Shown here in pieces: positions 1-9,255 of a DNA stretch of 64,000 nucleotides (positions within the stretch are counted from its first letter, which is position 1; each line of letters starts with the position of its first letter). The translations under genes were made by a program, and so were the position numbers. The notes beneath the pieces were generated by a model. It saw nothing but the letters and a program-made list of their open reading frames with translations, made no database searches and was not told the origin of the DNA. Source of the stretch: Agathobaculum hominis (lineage in GTDB: Bacteria > Bacillota > Clostridia > Oscillospirales > Butyricicoccaceae). The stretch lies in contig NZ_JACOPK010000005.1 of assembly GCF_014288055.1 (NCBI RefSeq), positions 1 through 64,000 on the forward strand, given 5' to 3'.

Positions 1-2
1 CG

Positions 3-2342
3 ACCGTTGTATGGCGTGACGATGCTTACACCAACGTAACTCTGCTTGGCGACGACAACAAGACCGTTGGCGAGAAGTTCATGAACCTCAAGAAGACCAC
101 CGCTGTTCTGGAGGACGTTACCAAGACCTCCGGCAAGGAGACCTTCGAGCTGACTCTCGACAAGAACGAGAAGACCTACGACGCCAACAAGACCACCGAC
201 GACTTCAACAAGGCTCTGTTCAACTTCACCGACGTGAAGAAGGACTACTCCAACCTGAAGTACCAGATGGTTACCGTTCTGTACAAGAACAACGACAAGT
301 CCAAGGTTTACGGCGTTTACGCTACCAAGGACAACACCCAGCAGACCGGCATCCTGAAGAACCTCAAGATGGACGGCGAGAAGGCTAAGCTGGACGGCAC
401 CAAGTACGACCTGGCTAAGACCACTTCCGTATACGTAAACGGCTACAAGATCAACGATGACATCAAGACCTTTATTGCTAATTACGGCGATGGCGCTGAT
501 GGCAAGTACACCAACTCCAAGTACTTCCAGCCGACCGAGGTTAAGCTGCTCGCTACCGACGGCTCTACCAACTACTCCATCCTGAACGTTAAGACCTTTG
601 CAGTAGGCAAGGTTACCGCTGTAGGTTCTGACTATGTCAATGTTTCCTACAAGGCTGGCGATAAGGATATCGTTACCAAGACCAAGCTCGAGTCTGATGA
701 CTGGGATTGGTACGACGGCATCAAGAAGGACGACTACGTTGTTCTGACTGCTGCTGGCAACTATGGCACCAACCACGGCCTCATTGAGAAGGCTACCGTT
801 GTTACCGGCAAGGTAAACGGTACCCGTTCTGACGATGGCGTTTCCATCAACGACGAGTGGTACAAGATGGCTGGTAAGGGCAACAAGATGGTTGAGCGTC
901 CGAACACCGGCGCTAACGTTGAGATGGTAGTTGTAAACGGCTACGTTTACTACACCGACACCACCGCTGGCTCCATCGACGACATCGCACTTCTGGTTGA
1001 GGCTGCTCCTAAGGGCGGCGTAAACTCCAAGTGGGAAGGCCGCCTGATCTTCGCGGACGGCACCGACAAGGTTGTCGAGATCGAGAAGAAGTGGGACGAC
1101 AAGGACGACGGCGCAACTATCGTTGAGTTCCACGAGGGCAATGCCACCAACCCGAACTATGGCACCATTAAGAGCAAGAAGTTTGTCGACAGCTCTGATA
1201 AGGAAGTCGTAGGCTCCGCAAACACCAAGGCACAGCCGATGCTCGTTTCCTACGAGGTATCCAAGGACGTTTACACCCTGACCCGTCTGGGCGCTAAGAA
1301 CACCGATGTTGATGTTACTAATGATAAGATTGAGACCAACGGCTATGACTCTTACGTAACCGTAACTGGCTCTGTCAAGACCGATGGTTCCATCAAGACT
1401 GGCTCCTTCACCTCTTCTGACAAGGCTTCCATCTCCCGCCTGTACTACGAAGCAACCGGCGTTGTATTCGTTAAGTCCAAGGCTGATGCTAACGGCGACG
1501 ACGGCGACTACAAGGTAGTAACCGGCAAGACCGCTTCCGGCTATGACCGCACCCTGCGTGCAGTTGCAGCAGTTGCTAACAAGTCTGGCAACGGCTACTA
1601 CGCACAGGCTGCATTCATCGACCTTGGCAAGGACTCCACCGGCGGCTCTTCCGACAACTACGCAGTTGTTCTGAAGAACGTTGAGAAGAAGACCGGCACC
1701 GCTAACGGCACTGTTTACATCATCACCGCTTGGAATGGCACTGAGCAGATCACCGTTACCACCGATGATTCCAAGGCTGCTGACATGAGCAAGGGCGACA
1801 TCTTCTCTTACTCTGCAACTGGCGACACTCTGGCTGACATCGAGTATAACGAGAACAAGCAGTCCGATGCATTCGTAACTGCTTACGATGAGAACTCCGG
1901 CGACATCTCCCTGTACGTCCTGAACCAGGATACCAAGACCAAGGCATTCAAGTCCTGGAGCGCAGCAGGCAACAAGAACCTGGGCGCTAAGGACGCGAAG
2001 GGCAACGATGCAAACCTGTCCACCAATGATGCTTACACCGTAGTTGACAGCAAGAACACCGTAATGCTGTTCGTTGACTCCGACGCAGGCAAGGGCGAGA
2101 CCGGCTACACCATGGCTGACATCGACCTGGCTCGCGTATTTGATTCCGACTTCTGGAGCGAGGGCAAGCTGCCGACTATCGACCAGATCAAGATCAATGG
2201 CACCAAGGCTGAGAAGGTTGGCGACAACTCCTTCAACGAGGACGATGCAGTACCGAACGTTCGCGTATTCGTTGACAACTCTGGCGACGACCAGATCACT
2301 GTTATCGTAGTTGACGTTCAGCACGACATCACTGCTTGGTAA
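3..2342 (+). CDS. Large secreted S-layer-like protein, C-terminal part (5' end outside window)
   Basis: The reading frame is open from base 3 with no start, so the gene begins upstream of the window; the first in-frame ATG at 81 is internal. About 780 residues are visible. They are rich in Lys, Asp, Thr, Val, Gly and Asn with many short beta-prone stretches, and I found no cysteine, no membrane segment and no C-terminal anchor. This composition and size fit an S-layer or other abundant exported surface protein, with any signal peptide and SLH domains in the missing N-terminal part. A strong terminator follows directly. The uniform codon choice suggests high expression. The function is inferred from composition only, because no conserved domain was recognised. 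Confidence 0.6.
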   Translation, partial: TVVWRDDAYTNVTLLGDDNKTVGEKFMNLKKTTAVLEDVTKTSGKETFELTLDKNEKTYDANKTTDDFNKALFNFTDVKKDYSNLKYQMVTVLYKNNDKSKVYGVYATKDNTQQTGILKNLKMDGEKAKLDGTKYDLAKTTSVYVNGYKINDDIKTFIANYGDGADGKYTNSKYFQPTEVKLLATDGSTNYSILNVKTFAVGKVTAVGSDYVNVSYKAGDKDIVTKTKLESDDWDWYDGIKKDDYVVLTAAGNYGTNHGLIEKATVVTGKVNGTRSDDGVSINDEWYKMAGKGNKMVERPNTGANVEMVVVNGYVYYTDTTAGSIDDIALLVEAAPKGGVNSKWEGRLIFADGTDKVVEIEKKWDDKDDGATIVEFHEGNATNPNYGTIKSKKFVDSSDKEVVGSANTKAQPMLVSYEVSKDVYTLTRLGAKNTDVDVTNDKIETNGYDSYVTVTGSVKTDGSIKTGSFTSSDKASISRLYYEATGVVFVKSKADANGDDGDYKVVTGKTASGYDRTLRAVAAVANKSGNGYYAQAAFIDLGKDSTGGSSDNYAVVLKNVEKKTGTANGTVYIITAWNGTEQITVTTDDSKAADMSKGDIFSYSATGDTLADIEYNENKQSDAFVTAYDENSGDISLYVLNQDTKTKAFKSWSAAGNKNLGAKDAKGNDANLSTNDAYTVVDSKNTVMLFVDSDAGKGETGYTMADIDLARVFDSDFWSEGKLPTIDQIKINGTKAEKVGDNSFNEDDAVPNVRVFVDNSGDDQITVIVVDVQHDITAW

Positions 2343-2383
2343 TCTTAACGGTTCTCCGTTAAGCCTGCCATAAGGCAAAGCAA

Positions 2384-2414
2384 GACCCCCGAGGGAAACC
2401 TCGGGGGTTTTCTT
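2384..2414 (+). terminator. Intrinsic terminator of the S-layer-like gene
   Basis: A GC-rich stem (ACCCCCGAGG / CCTCGGGGGT) around a short GAAA-type loop is followed by TTTTCTT, 40 bases after the stop codon. Confidence 0.9.
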
Positions 2415-2436
2415 ATGCCCTCTACCGACCCAAAGC

Positions 2437-2464
2437 AAAACCCCCGGCTTACTTGCCGAGGGTT
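2437..2464 (-). terminator. Intrinsic terminator of the glycosylphosphotransferase gene
   Basis: The stem AACCCTCGGC / GCCGGGGGTT on the minus strand is followed by TTTTGC. The stop codon of the gene lies in the loop, so terminator and coding end overlap. Confidence 0.8.
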
Positions 2465-3831
2465 TCGTTATTGCTGAACTTGAATACCGTCATAAACAGG
2501 ATTTTGATGTCAAACAGCAGCGTCCAGTTCTCGATATAGTAAATATCGTGCTCGATGCGTCCCTGTATGGACGTGTCGCCGCGGAAGCCGTTGACCTGCG
2601 CCCAGCCGGTGATGCCCGGGCGGACTTGATGCTTGACCATGTACAGGGGGATGCTCTCTTTGAACCGGTTGACGAAAAAGGGGAGCTCGGGGCGCGGCCC
2701 GACGAGACTCATGTCGCCCTTGAGGACGTTGAAGAACTGCGGCAGCTCGTCGATGGAGAATTTGCGGATGAACGAGCCGAATTTCGTCTTGCGCGGGTCG
2801 GAGTTGGTGCTCCAGCCGGTCGTCTGCCGGTCGTTTACGCGCATGGAGCGGAATTTGTACATGTAAAACGGCTTTTTGTTCAGTCCGACGCGCTCCTGCT
2901 TGAACAGGATGGGGCCGGGCGAGGAGAGCTTGACGCCGACCGCCGCGAACAGCATGAGCGGCGAGGTGCAGATGATCAGTATCAGCGACCCGATGATGTC
3001 CATGGCGCGCTTGAGGAAGGCGTTGCCGATGTTGTCGAGCGGGATGTGGCGCAGATTGACGAGCGAAACGCCGCCGATCTCGTCGATCGCCGGGCGCGAG
3101 GGCATGAATTTGTTGTAGAACGGGATGAGGGATACCTTGACGCCGTTTTTCTCGCTGCTCGCGATGATGCCCTGTAAGTAGGTGTATTCGTTCGCCTCGA
3201 GCGCGATGACGACTTCGTCGGGGTTCTGCCGGTCGAGAACGTTCGCGATCGCGTCGTAGGTGCCGAGGTAGGATATGCCCGGCAGGCAGTCGCGCGGCGC
3301 GAGATAGTGGTCGATGCAGAAGCCGAGCGTGCGGTCGGCCTGTACCGCGCGGCAGTACGCCTGCGCCTGCTCGCCGCAGCCGACGAGAAGAACGTGCTTG
3401 AGGTTGTAGCCGTGCTCGCGGAACCGGCGCAGCACGCGCCGCAGCATCCACCGCTTGACCGCGACGGAAACGGTCGCGAGGAGGAAAAAGATGAACAGCG
3501 TCCACCGGGACAGGTGAAACTGCTTGCAGACGAACAGGAACGCCAGCAGCACGCCGAACAGGATGACGTTGCTGCGCAGCAGCAGACTGAACTCGCGCAG
3601 GAAATTCTTCGAGCGGAACGAGTCGTAAAGCCCCATCAGTCCGTACATCAGCCAGAACAGCGGCGCCATGCACAATATAGTCGTCATGTAGTACGACAGC
3701 CCGACGTGCCCGGGGATCCCGTGGAACAGATCGAAGCGGATAAAATAGGCAAACGCCATGCAGGGGAAAAGTATAAGCGCGTCCGTCAGACCGTTGATCT
3801 GGTTGAGCGCGCGCTGATTTTCCTTAATCAA
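2449..3831 (-). CDS. Polyprenyl glycosylphosphotransferase (exopolysaccharide initiation)
   Basis: This membrane enzyme starts repeat-unit synthesis by moving a sugar phosphate from a nucleotide sugar to undecaprenyl phosphate. The 460-residue protein has four to five N-terminal membrane segments (about 10-130) and a Rossmann-like CoA_binding_3 region (about 145-250). The C-terminal bacterial sugar-transferase domain (about 270-460) shows the signatures KRAMDI, SPGPILFKQERVG, KFRSM, DELPQ and LVGPRPE. The start is TTG, eight bases after AGGAGG. It is divergent from the GT4/ligase operon that presumably extends and polymerises the chain. The family assignment is firm; the sugar donor cannot be told from sequence. 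Confidence 0.93.
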   Translation of the reverse strand: MIKENQRALNQINGLTDALILFPCMAFAYFIRFDLFHGIPGHVGLSYYMTTILCMAPLFWLMYGLMGLYDSFRSKNFLREFSLLLRSNVILFGVLLAFLFVCKQFHLSRWTLFIFFLLATVSVAVKRWMLRRVLRRFREHGYNLKHVLLVGCGEQAQAYCRAVQADRTLGFCIDHYLAPRDCLPGISYLGTYDAIANVLDRQNPDEVVIALEANEYTYLQGIIASSEKNGVKVSLIPFYNKFMPSRPAIDEIGGVSLVNLRHIPLDNIGNAFLKRAMDIIGSLILIICTSPLMLFAAVGVKLSSPGPILFKQERVGLNKKPFYMYKFRSMRVNDRQTTGWSTNSDPRKTKFGSFIRKFSIDELPQFFNVLKGDMSLVGPRPELPFFVNRFKESIPLYMVKHQVRPGITGWAQVNGFRGDTSIQGRIEHDIYYIENWTLLFDIKILFMTVFKFSNNETLGK

Positions 3832-3904
3832 ACTTGCAGCCTCCTGAAATACTTAAATTTATAATTTATTCTACCATAAATGGCAGGAAAATTCCATCAT
3901 CTCC

Positions 3905-3933
3905 TTGACAAGAACTATGCTCTGGGGTAAAAT
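3905..3933 (+). promoter_or_regulatory. Promoter of the exopolysaccharide GT4-ligase operon
   Basis: TTGACA (3905-3910), a 17-base spacer and TAAAAT (3928-3933) form a near-consensus sigma-A promoter, leaving a leader of roughly 115 bases before the TTG start at 4058. Confidence 0.8.
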
Positions 3934-3981
3934 TTTTAGAGTAATATGGAAAAGTTTCGCAGACCGCGGCTGGCGGACAGA

Positions 3982-4038
3982 CTGCGGAAAACGACGTTGT
4001 TTTTTGGCCGCAGGTGCAGTTACCTGCGCTTTTTTATT
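3982..4038 (+). promoter_or_regulatory. Attenuator leader: mutually exclusive antiterminator and terminator
   Basis: The terminator is CGCAGGT (4009-4015) / ACCTGCG (4022-4028) followed by CTTTTTTATT. Upstream CTGCGGAAAAC (3982-3992) can instead pair with GTTTT (3999-4003) and CCGCAG (4008-4013), which uses up the left arm of the terminator. This is a classical two-state attenuator between promoter and first gene. The effector is unknown; processive antitermination of the LoaP/UpxY type is known for polysaccharide operons in other bacteria. Confidence 0.7.
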
Positions 4039-4057
4039 GATGGTGGTGAGATAGAGT

Positions 4058-5209
4058 TTGAAAAACAGCAGAAAGGTGCTGTATGTTGCCTCGACATTCG
4101 GACATCTGGCATCTTTTCACAAGCCATATCTGGCGTGGCTGGCGCAGCAGGGCGCAGCGGTGCACGCGGCGGCAGGCGGCAGTACGGCCGAGCTGCCGGG
4201 CGTTTCGCGGTATATCCCGGTCTCGTTCGAGAAGAGCATGTTCTCGCCGCGCAATTTCGCCGCAGTGATACAGCTGCGCCGCGTTCTGCGCGAGGAGAAG
4301 TACGACATGATCAGCGTGCATACCTCGCTCGCGGCGTTTTTCACCCGGCTTGCGGTGATGACCTGCGGAAAGCAGAGGCCAATCGTGATGAATACCGCGC
4401 ACGGCTACCTGTTCGACCGCGATACGCCGCCGCTGAAGCGCGAGATTCTGCTTGCGGCGGAGCGCATGACCGCGCCAGTGACCGACTGGCTGCTGACCAT
4501 GAACCGCCAGGATGAGCGTATCGCGCGGCAGTATCGCCTGGGACGGCATATCGTGCCGACGGACGGCATGGGCATCGATCTTGCGCGGTTCAGCCGCCCG
4601 TCCGCGCCCGAGCGCACCTGGCTGCGCCGTCAGCTTTCGCTGAGGGACGATCAGCTCGTGCTCGTCTACGCGGCGGAGTTTTCCGGCCGCAAGCATCAGT
4701 CCATGCTCATCGAGGCGATGGCGGAGCTGCCCGAGCGCGTTGTGCTGCTGCTGCCCGGACGGGGCGCGGCGCTCGACAAATGCAAGGCGCTGGCAGACCG
4801 GCTTGGAGTGCGCGAGCGCGTGCGGTTTCCCGGCTTCGTGTCGAATATCGAGGACTACTACCGCGCGTCCGATGTCTGTGTCTCGTCGAGCCGAAGCGAG
4901 GGCCTGCCGTTCAACGTTATGGAGGCGATGGCGTGCGGCCTTCCGGCGGTGCTGACGAACGTCAAGGGGCATGAGGATCTGGTTCGCCCCGGCGAGAACG
5001 GCGAGCTGTATCCCTATGACGACCGGCAGGCGTTCTGCCGCGCGGTTCGGGTCGCAAGTGAGCCGGCGGTACGCCGCATGATGAGCGAAAAAGCGGAAAA
5101 AAGCGTGCAGAAATACGGTCTGGATACCGTGTTTCCCGCGCTGACCACATTATATTATGATGCGCTGACCGGAAAAACGGGACGCGCGGCATCTGAGGAG
5201 GAAAACTGA
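4058..5209 (+). CDS. GT4-family glycosyltransferase
   Basis: This cytoplasmic retaining glycosyltransferase of the GT-B fold probably adds a sugar to the undecaprenyl-linked repeat unit. The 383 residues contain an N-terminal acceptor domain starting at VLYVAS and a C-terminal nucleotide-sugar domain. Visible signatures are FPGFV, the SSRSEGLPFNVMEAMACG acidic/ExE region near residue 290, and the PVI-like AVLTN. The start is TTG, chosen because GGTGGTGAG lies seven bases upstream. It sits behind an attenuated leader and overlaps the next gene by the TGATG junction, so the two are translationally coupled. Donor and acceptor sugars are not predictable. Confidence 0.9.
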   Translation: MKNSRKVLYVASTFGHLASFHKPYLAWLAQQGAAVHAAAGGSTAELPGVSRYIPVSFEKSMFSPRNFAAVIQLRRVLREEKYDMISVHTSLAAFFTRLAVMTCGKQRPIVMNTAHGYLFDRDTPPLKREILLAAERMTAPVTDWLLTMNRQDERIARQYRLGRHIVPTDGMGIDLARFSRPSAPERTWLRRQLSLRDDQLVLVYAAEFSGRKHQSMLIEAMAELPERVVLLLPGRGAALDKCKALADRLGVRERVRFPGFVSNIEDYYRASDVCVSSSRSEGLPFNVMEAMACGLPAVLTNVKGHEDLVRPGENGELYPYDDRQAFCRAVRVASEPAVRRMMSEKAEKSVQKYGLDTVFPALTTLYYDALTGKTGRAASEEEN

Positions 5210-8013
5210 TGAAACAAAAACCGGCTCAGTCCAAAAACGGACAGGCGAAGGGAGGCGTTCAGGCAAAGCCCGCCGCGCCGAGCAGCGCCCGTTGGGGACT
5301 GTACACCATGGCGGCGATCGCGCTGTGGATCATCACCTGCTTCGACAATAACGGCAGCTATTTCACGCAGAAGGTGGTCGGCGTGCTCTGCACGGTCGGT
5401 ACGCTGTTCATGATGCTGTTTGCAGGCAAGGACAAGGTAAAGCGTCTGCTGACGCCGCCGGCGTTTGCGCTGTTTGCGTACATGCTGCTGTCGGGCGTAT
5501 CCACGCTGTATGCGCGCTCGCGCAAGTTCGCGATCGCAGAATTTGCGGTCTTTCTTGCGGCTTTTGCGGTCTATCTGTGCATCGTTCTGTTTTCGAATGA
5601 CGGCAGGACCGCCTTCCGCCGAGCCGCGGCCACGATCGCTGCCGCGGCGGCTCCGGTCGGTCTGCTGTCCATCGACGCAGCCTCCTGCAATCTGCTGATG
5701 CGCCCGGTGCGCGTCATTATGGAGGCGATCGGCGCAGGCTACGGCAACACCGGAGGCTACTTTTACTCCCGTCTGAACACCATTTTCGGCAACCCGAATA
5801 CCTACGCCGGCCTGATGTCGATCGCGTGCCTGTTGTCTATCTGGCTCGTCATCACGGCGGCGAGCCGCAGCCAGAAGATCCTGTGCACCATCCTGCTGAT
5901 GGTCAACGCAGTCTCCTATCTGCTCGCGTTCTCGATGGGTTCGCTCGGCGTGTTTGTCGTGGCGTGCCTTGCGATGCTGGTACTGAGTCCGGCAGAAAAG
6001 CGCATGGATCTGTTCCTGCTGCTCGTTCAGACGGCAGTCGTTGCGCTGATCGTCGGCGCAGTTTCGGTCAAGGGCTTCGGTGATGATGTGACCGGCTCGT
6101 TCCTGCCGATGATCATGCTGATCGTCGGCTGCGCCGCGGCGTGCGTGCTGGAGATTTTTGTGCGCGAGAAGCTTGTCGCGCGCCTTGCCGACAAGGGAAA
6201 ACTGCTCATCGGTCTGGTCGCGGCGGTTGCTGTGATCGCTGTTGTCTACCTGGTTGCGGCGCTGAATGTCACCGGCTCGTACACCTTTGGCACGGAGGGT
6301 GAGTTCCGCCGTGCGATTTCCCTGCCGGCAGGAGACTATTCGCTCTCCATGCAGGCGGACGGCTCGACCTCGGTGCGTGTCACCTATAAAAACACCAATA
6401 ATCTGGTTCAGAACAACGAAACCGACCTTGCCAGCGGCTCGGCAGATGCTCCGGTGACCTTCACCGTGCCTGAGGACAGCAAGCTCGTGTTCTTCTACTT
6501 CGGCGGCGAACAGGGCGCGACGCTGAACGAGGCGGCTTACACCGGCGCGAAGGACGGCAGCGTAAAGCTTGGCTACAAGCTGCTGCCCGCTTTCATCGCG
6601 GACCGTATTCAGGACCTCACCGCAAACGGCAACGTCGTACAGCGCGGCGTTTACCGTCAGGACGCTATCAAGCTCTGGAAGACCTCGCCGGTCATCGGCC
6701 GCGGTCTCGGCGGCTTTGAAAACGGTGTCGTTTCGGTGCAGGATTACTATTACGAGACTAAATACGCCCATAACCACTATGTTGAGTCGCTGTGCGACCT
6801 CGGTATTCTCGGTCTGGCGGCCTTCCTTGCGATGCTCGGCACCTCGATCTGGGTGCTCGTCAAGAGCCGCAAGGAGAAGCCGCTTATCGTCATGCTGCTC
6901 GGCGCGTGCGTGCTTCAGATGTTCGGTCAGGCTGTCAGCGACGTTACATGGTCGGTCGGCTGCTGCGTACCGACGTTCTTCGCGGTGCTCGCACTTGTGA
7001 CGCTGCACTGCGGCGACAGCCTGCGGCTGAATGTGCCGAACAAGAGCAAGGGCGGCGCGGTCCGCTGGCCGATCACGGCGGTTTCCGCTGTCTTTATCGT
7101 GCTCATCGGCCTCAATCTGATCGCGCAGAGCAAGTTCTCGAGCGACGAGCTGACGCTCGATGATCTCAAGCAGTGCGCGTCCATCGACCTGTTCGAGACT
7201 AACGACTACAAGCTGTCGTATCTGATCTCGGGCGGCAATGAGGAGGGCGTAGCCGACCGCTATGCGGCCGATCTGTCCCGCGTGGACTCCAACGCCATCG
7301 CCATTCCGCTTGCGCAGTATTACGCCGGTGTGGGCGACTACACCAAGGCGCTCGATGCGCTCGACCGCGGCGCGAAATACACGCGTGCAAACGCTGAGGT
7401 ATGGCAGAAGATGTTCAGCCTGTACGAGCAGATGATCGATCCGGTCGGCGGCAGCATCGGCGCGGCGCAGTGGCTCCAGGATGATACCTATCTGAACCGC
7501 ATGGTCAAGGGCTACGAGACGCTGTGCCAGGTCAATGCGGACCAGCTTGATGATGTGCTGTTGACGGCGGAGAACAATGCGTTCCTTAACAAGCTGCTTG
7601 CGGCAGACGCGCTCGACCCGTATGATTTCGTTGACGCGCTCACCATTTTCTCCTCGCTCGGTCTGGATACGGCCTATCTGCCGGATGCAGACGGAAACGG
7701 CGTGCCGGACTGCGCGGAGGTGCAGGAAGGCAGCGTAACGTGGAACGGCGGTGCATTCACTGCGGACTCGGACAGCACAGTCGTGTTCTCGACCGTGCTC
7801 AAGAACGAAGGCAGCTATGAGCTCGCTGTCGAGAGCAGCGACCTTGGCGGCGTTGCGGAGGCAGACGTAGACGGCGCGGCAGTGACGCTGGATGCTTCCG
7901 GCAAGGCTGTCATCGAGGCGGACCGCCTCGGCGACAGTGATGAGCCGGTAACGATCGCGCTGCATGTCAGGGCCGGCACGACGGTCTCCCATGTAACGTG
8001 GAACAAACAGTAA
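5209..8013 (+). CDS. O-antigen ligase / polysaccharide polymerase-like membrane protein with large C-terminal region
   Basis: The 934-residue protein has about a dozen membrane helices (about 25-350 and 520-640). A large external loop lies between them at about 350-510. The O-antigen-ligase (Wzy/WaaL) signature region reads GRGLGGFENG ... YAHNHYVESLCDLG near residues 500-530. The soluble end holds TPR-like helices (about 680-800), then a beta-rich domain introduced by DADGNGVPD, a calcium-loop-like motif. It likely polymerises or ligates the repeat unit at the outer face of the membrane. It is coupled to the GT4 gene and ends at a terminator. Polymerase versus ligase activity cannot be separated by sequence. 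Confidence 0.85.
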   Translation: MKQKPAQSKNGQAKGGVQAKPAAPSSARWGLYTMAAIALWIITCFDNNGSYFTQKVVGVLCTVGTLFMMLFAGKDKVKRLLTPPAFALFAYMLLSGVSTLYARSRKFAIAEFAVFLAAFAVYLCIVLFSNDGRTAFRRAAATIAAAAAPVGLLSIDAASCNLLMRPVRVIMEAIGAGYGNTGGYFYSRLNTIFGNPNTYAGLMSIACLLSIWLVITAASRSQKILCTILLMVNAVSYLLAFSMGSLGVFVVACLAMLVLSPAEKRMDLFLLLVQTAVVALIVGAVSVKGFGDDVTGSFLPMIMLIVGCAAACVLEIFVREKLVARLADKGKLLIGLVAAVAVIAVVYLVAALNVTGSYTFGTEGEFRRAISLPAGDYSLSMQADGSTSVRVTYKNTNNLVQNNETDLASGSADAPVTFTVPEDSKLVFFYFGGEQGATLNEAAYTGAKDGSVKLGYKLLPAFIADRIQDLTANGNVVQRGVYRQDAIKLWKTSPVIGRGLGGFENGVVSVQDYYYETKYAHNHYVESLCDLGILGLAAFLAMLGTSIWVLVKSRKEKPLIVMLLGACVLQMFGQAVSDVTWSVGCCVPTFFAVLALVTLHCGDSLRLNVPNKSKGGAVRWPITAVSAVFIVLIGLNLIAQSKFSSDELTLDDLKQCASIDLFETNDYKLSYLISGGNEEGVADRYAADLSRVDSNAIAIPLAQYYAGVGDYTKALDALDRGAKYTRANAEVWQKMFSLYEQMIDPVGGSIGAAQWLQDDTYLNRMVKGYETLCQVNADQLDDVLLTAENNAFLNKLLAADALDPYDFVDALTIFSSLGLDTAYLPDADGNGVPDCAEVQEGSVTWNGGAFTADSDSTVVFSTVLKNEGSYELAVESSDLGGVAEADVDGAAVTLDASGKAVIEADRLGDSDEPVTIALHVRAGTTVSHVTWNKQ

Positions 8014-8015
8014 AA

Positions 8016-8050
8016 AGAAAGGTCATCCTTGAAAAAGGATGACCTTTTTA
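8016..8050. terminator. Bidirectional terminator between ligase-like gene and galE
   Basis: AGGTCATCCTT / AAGGATGACCT forms an 11-bp stem flanked by A-rich and T-rich runs, so it can serve both convergent genes. Confidence 0.85.
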
Positions 8051-8090
8051 CGCTTCAGCGCGCACAGAAATGAAGTTTTTTTCGACAGCT

Positions 8091-9074
8091 TTAAAATCCC
8101 ATCGGATGGCTGCGGTGCCAGTTCCATGCGGTTTGCAGGATGGTGCTGAGTGCGCTGTAGCGCGGCCGCCAGCCGAGTGTGCTCTGCGCCTTCTCCGAGG
8201 ACGCAACGAGCCGCGCCGGGTCGCCGCTGCGGCGCGCCTTTTCCACGGCAGGGATTGCATGACCGGTAACGCGGCGCGCCTCCTCGATCACCTCGCGTAC
8301 GGAAAAACCCTGTCCGCTGCCGAGGTTGAAGGCGGTGCTTTCGCCGCCGCGCAGCAGGTATTCGAGCGCAAGAATATGCGCCTGCGCCAGATCGCACACA
8401 TGGACGTAGTCGCGGATACAGGTGCCGTCGGGCGTTGGGTAGTCCGAGCCGAACACCGAGATCTCGCTGCGCTGTCCGTTTGCGACCTGCAGGACCAGCG
8501 GAATGAGGTGGGTTTCGGGGAAATGCGCTTCGCCGAGCGAACCGTCCGGATGCGCGCCGCAGGCATTGAAATACCGCAGCGCGGCGTACCGCAGGCCGGT
8601 CGCGGCCGCCGTCCAGCACATCATGCGCTCCATGACGCGCTTGGTCTCGCCGTAGCAGTTAGTCGGATCGAGAGCGGCAGTTTCCTCAATGGGAATCTGT
8701 TCGGGTTCGCCGTAGACCGCTGCGGAGGAGGAAAAAACGATCGTTCCGACGTCATGTGCAGTCATCTGCTCGAGCAGTACGCGCGTGCCGCTGACGTTGT
8801 TGTCATAGTAGCGCAGCGGCAGTTTGCCGCTCTCGCCGACCTGCGAGAACGCTGCAAAATGAATTACGCCGTCGATGTTCTCCTGTTCGAACAGGCGGGC
8901 GAGAAAGGCTGCATCGCGAATGTCGCCCTCATAAAATCGGCAGGCCGCCGGTACGGCTGCGCGGAAGCCGGTGCTGAGGTTGTCGGCCACGACCACCTGA
9001 TAGCCGGCCTCGAGCATTGCTCGCACTGTGTGCGAGCCGACATAGCCTGCGCCGCCGGTCACTAATATCGTCAT
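8091..9074 (-). CDS. galE: UDP-glucose 4-epimerase
   Basis: This NAD-dependent short-chain dehydrogenase interconverts UDP-glucose and UDP-galactose (or the N-acetyl forms), supplying precursors for the neighbouring polysaccharide genes. The 327 residues begin with the NAD-binding GGAGYVGS. They contain the catalytic S/Y/K set in SSSAAVYG and YGETK, with RYFNACGAHPDG and RDYVHVCDLA near the substrate pocket. Length is normal for GalE. It is a single gene convergent to the ligase-like gene. Substrate range (Glc/Gal versus GlcNAc/GalNAc) is not resolved. Confidence 0.95.
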   Translation of the reverse strand: MTILVTGGAGYVGSHTVRAMLEAGYQVVVADNLSTGFRAAVPAACRFYEGDIRDAAFLARLFEQENIDGVIHFAAFSQVGESGKLPLRYYDNNVSGTRVLLEQMTAHDVGTIVFSSSAAVYGEPEQIPIEETAALDPTNCYGETKRVMERMMCWTAAATGLRYAALRYFNACGAHPDGSLGEAHFPETHLIPLVLQVANGQRSEISVFGSDYPTPDGTCIRDYVHVCDLAQAHILALEYLLRGGESTAFNLGSGQGFSVREVIEEARRVTGHAIPAVEKARRSGDPARLVASSEKAQSTLGWRPRYSALSTILQTAWNWHRSHPMGF

Positions 9075-9145
9075 AAGTACACATCCTTGATTTTACTCAT
9101 ATAATTTTATAGTAGTGGCAGACCGTCGGTTTGTCAATAGAAATG

Positions 9146-9184
9146 GTAAAAAGTGCAGGGACAGGAATTACTTCCTGCCCCTGC
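9146..9184 (-). terminator. Intrinsic terminator of SLH gene 1
   Basis: On the minus strand GCAGGGGCAGGAA / TTCCTGTCCCTGC (13 bp, one G-U) is followed by ACTTTTTACC. Confidence 0.9.
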
Positions 9185-9255
9185 TGTGCCCGGTAAAACG
9201 ATACTTGCAGAATAAAAGATATGATTCGCGGTTTACCGAATGCCTGTTGTTAAAT

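Noticed and set aside
3946..4515. ORF starting at ATG 3946 in the exopolysaccharide leader
   Set aside because: The ATG lies only about 6-8 bases after the predicted transcription start with no room for an SD, and the frame overlaps the GT4 gene without homology. The leader is better read as an attenuator.
5155..7992. Open frame of 945 codons on the minus strand opposite the ligase-like gene
   Set aside because: It is a shadow of a GC-rich coding region: no SD or signal, Arg/His-rich composition, and the plus strand carries recognisable family motifs.
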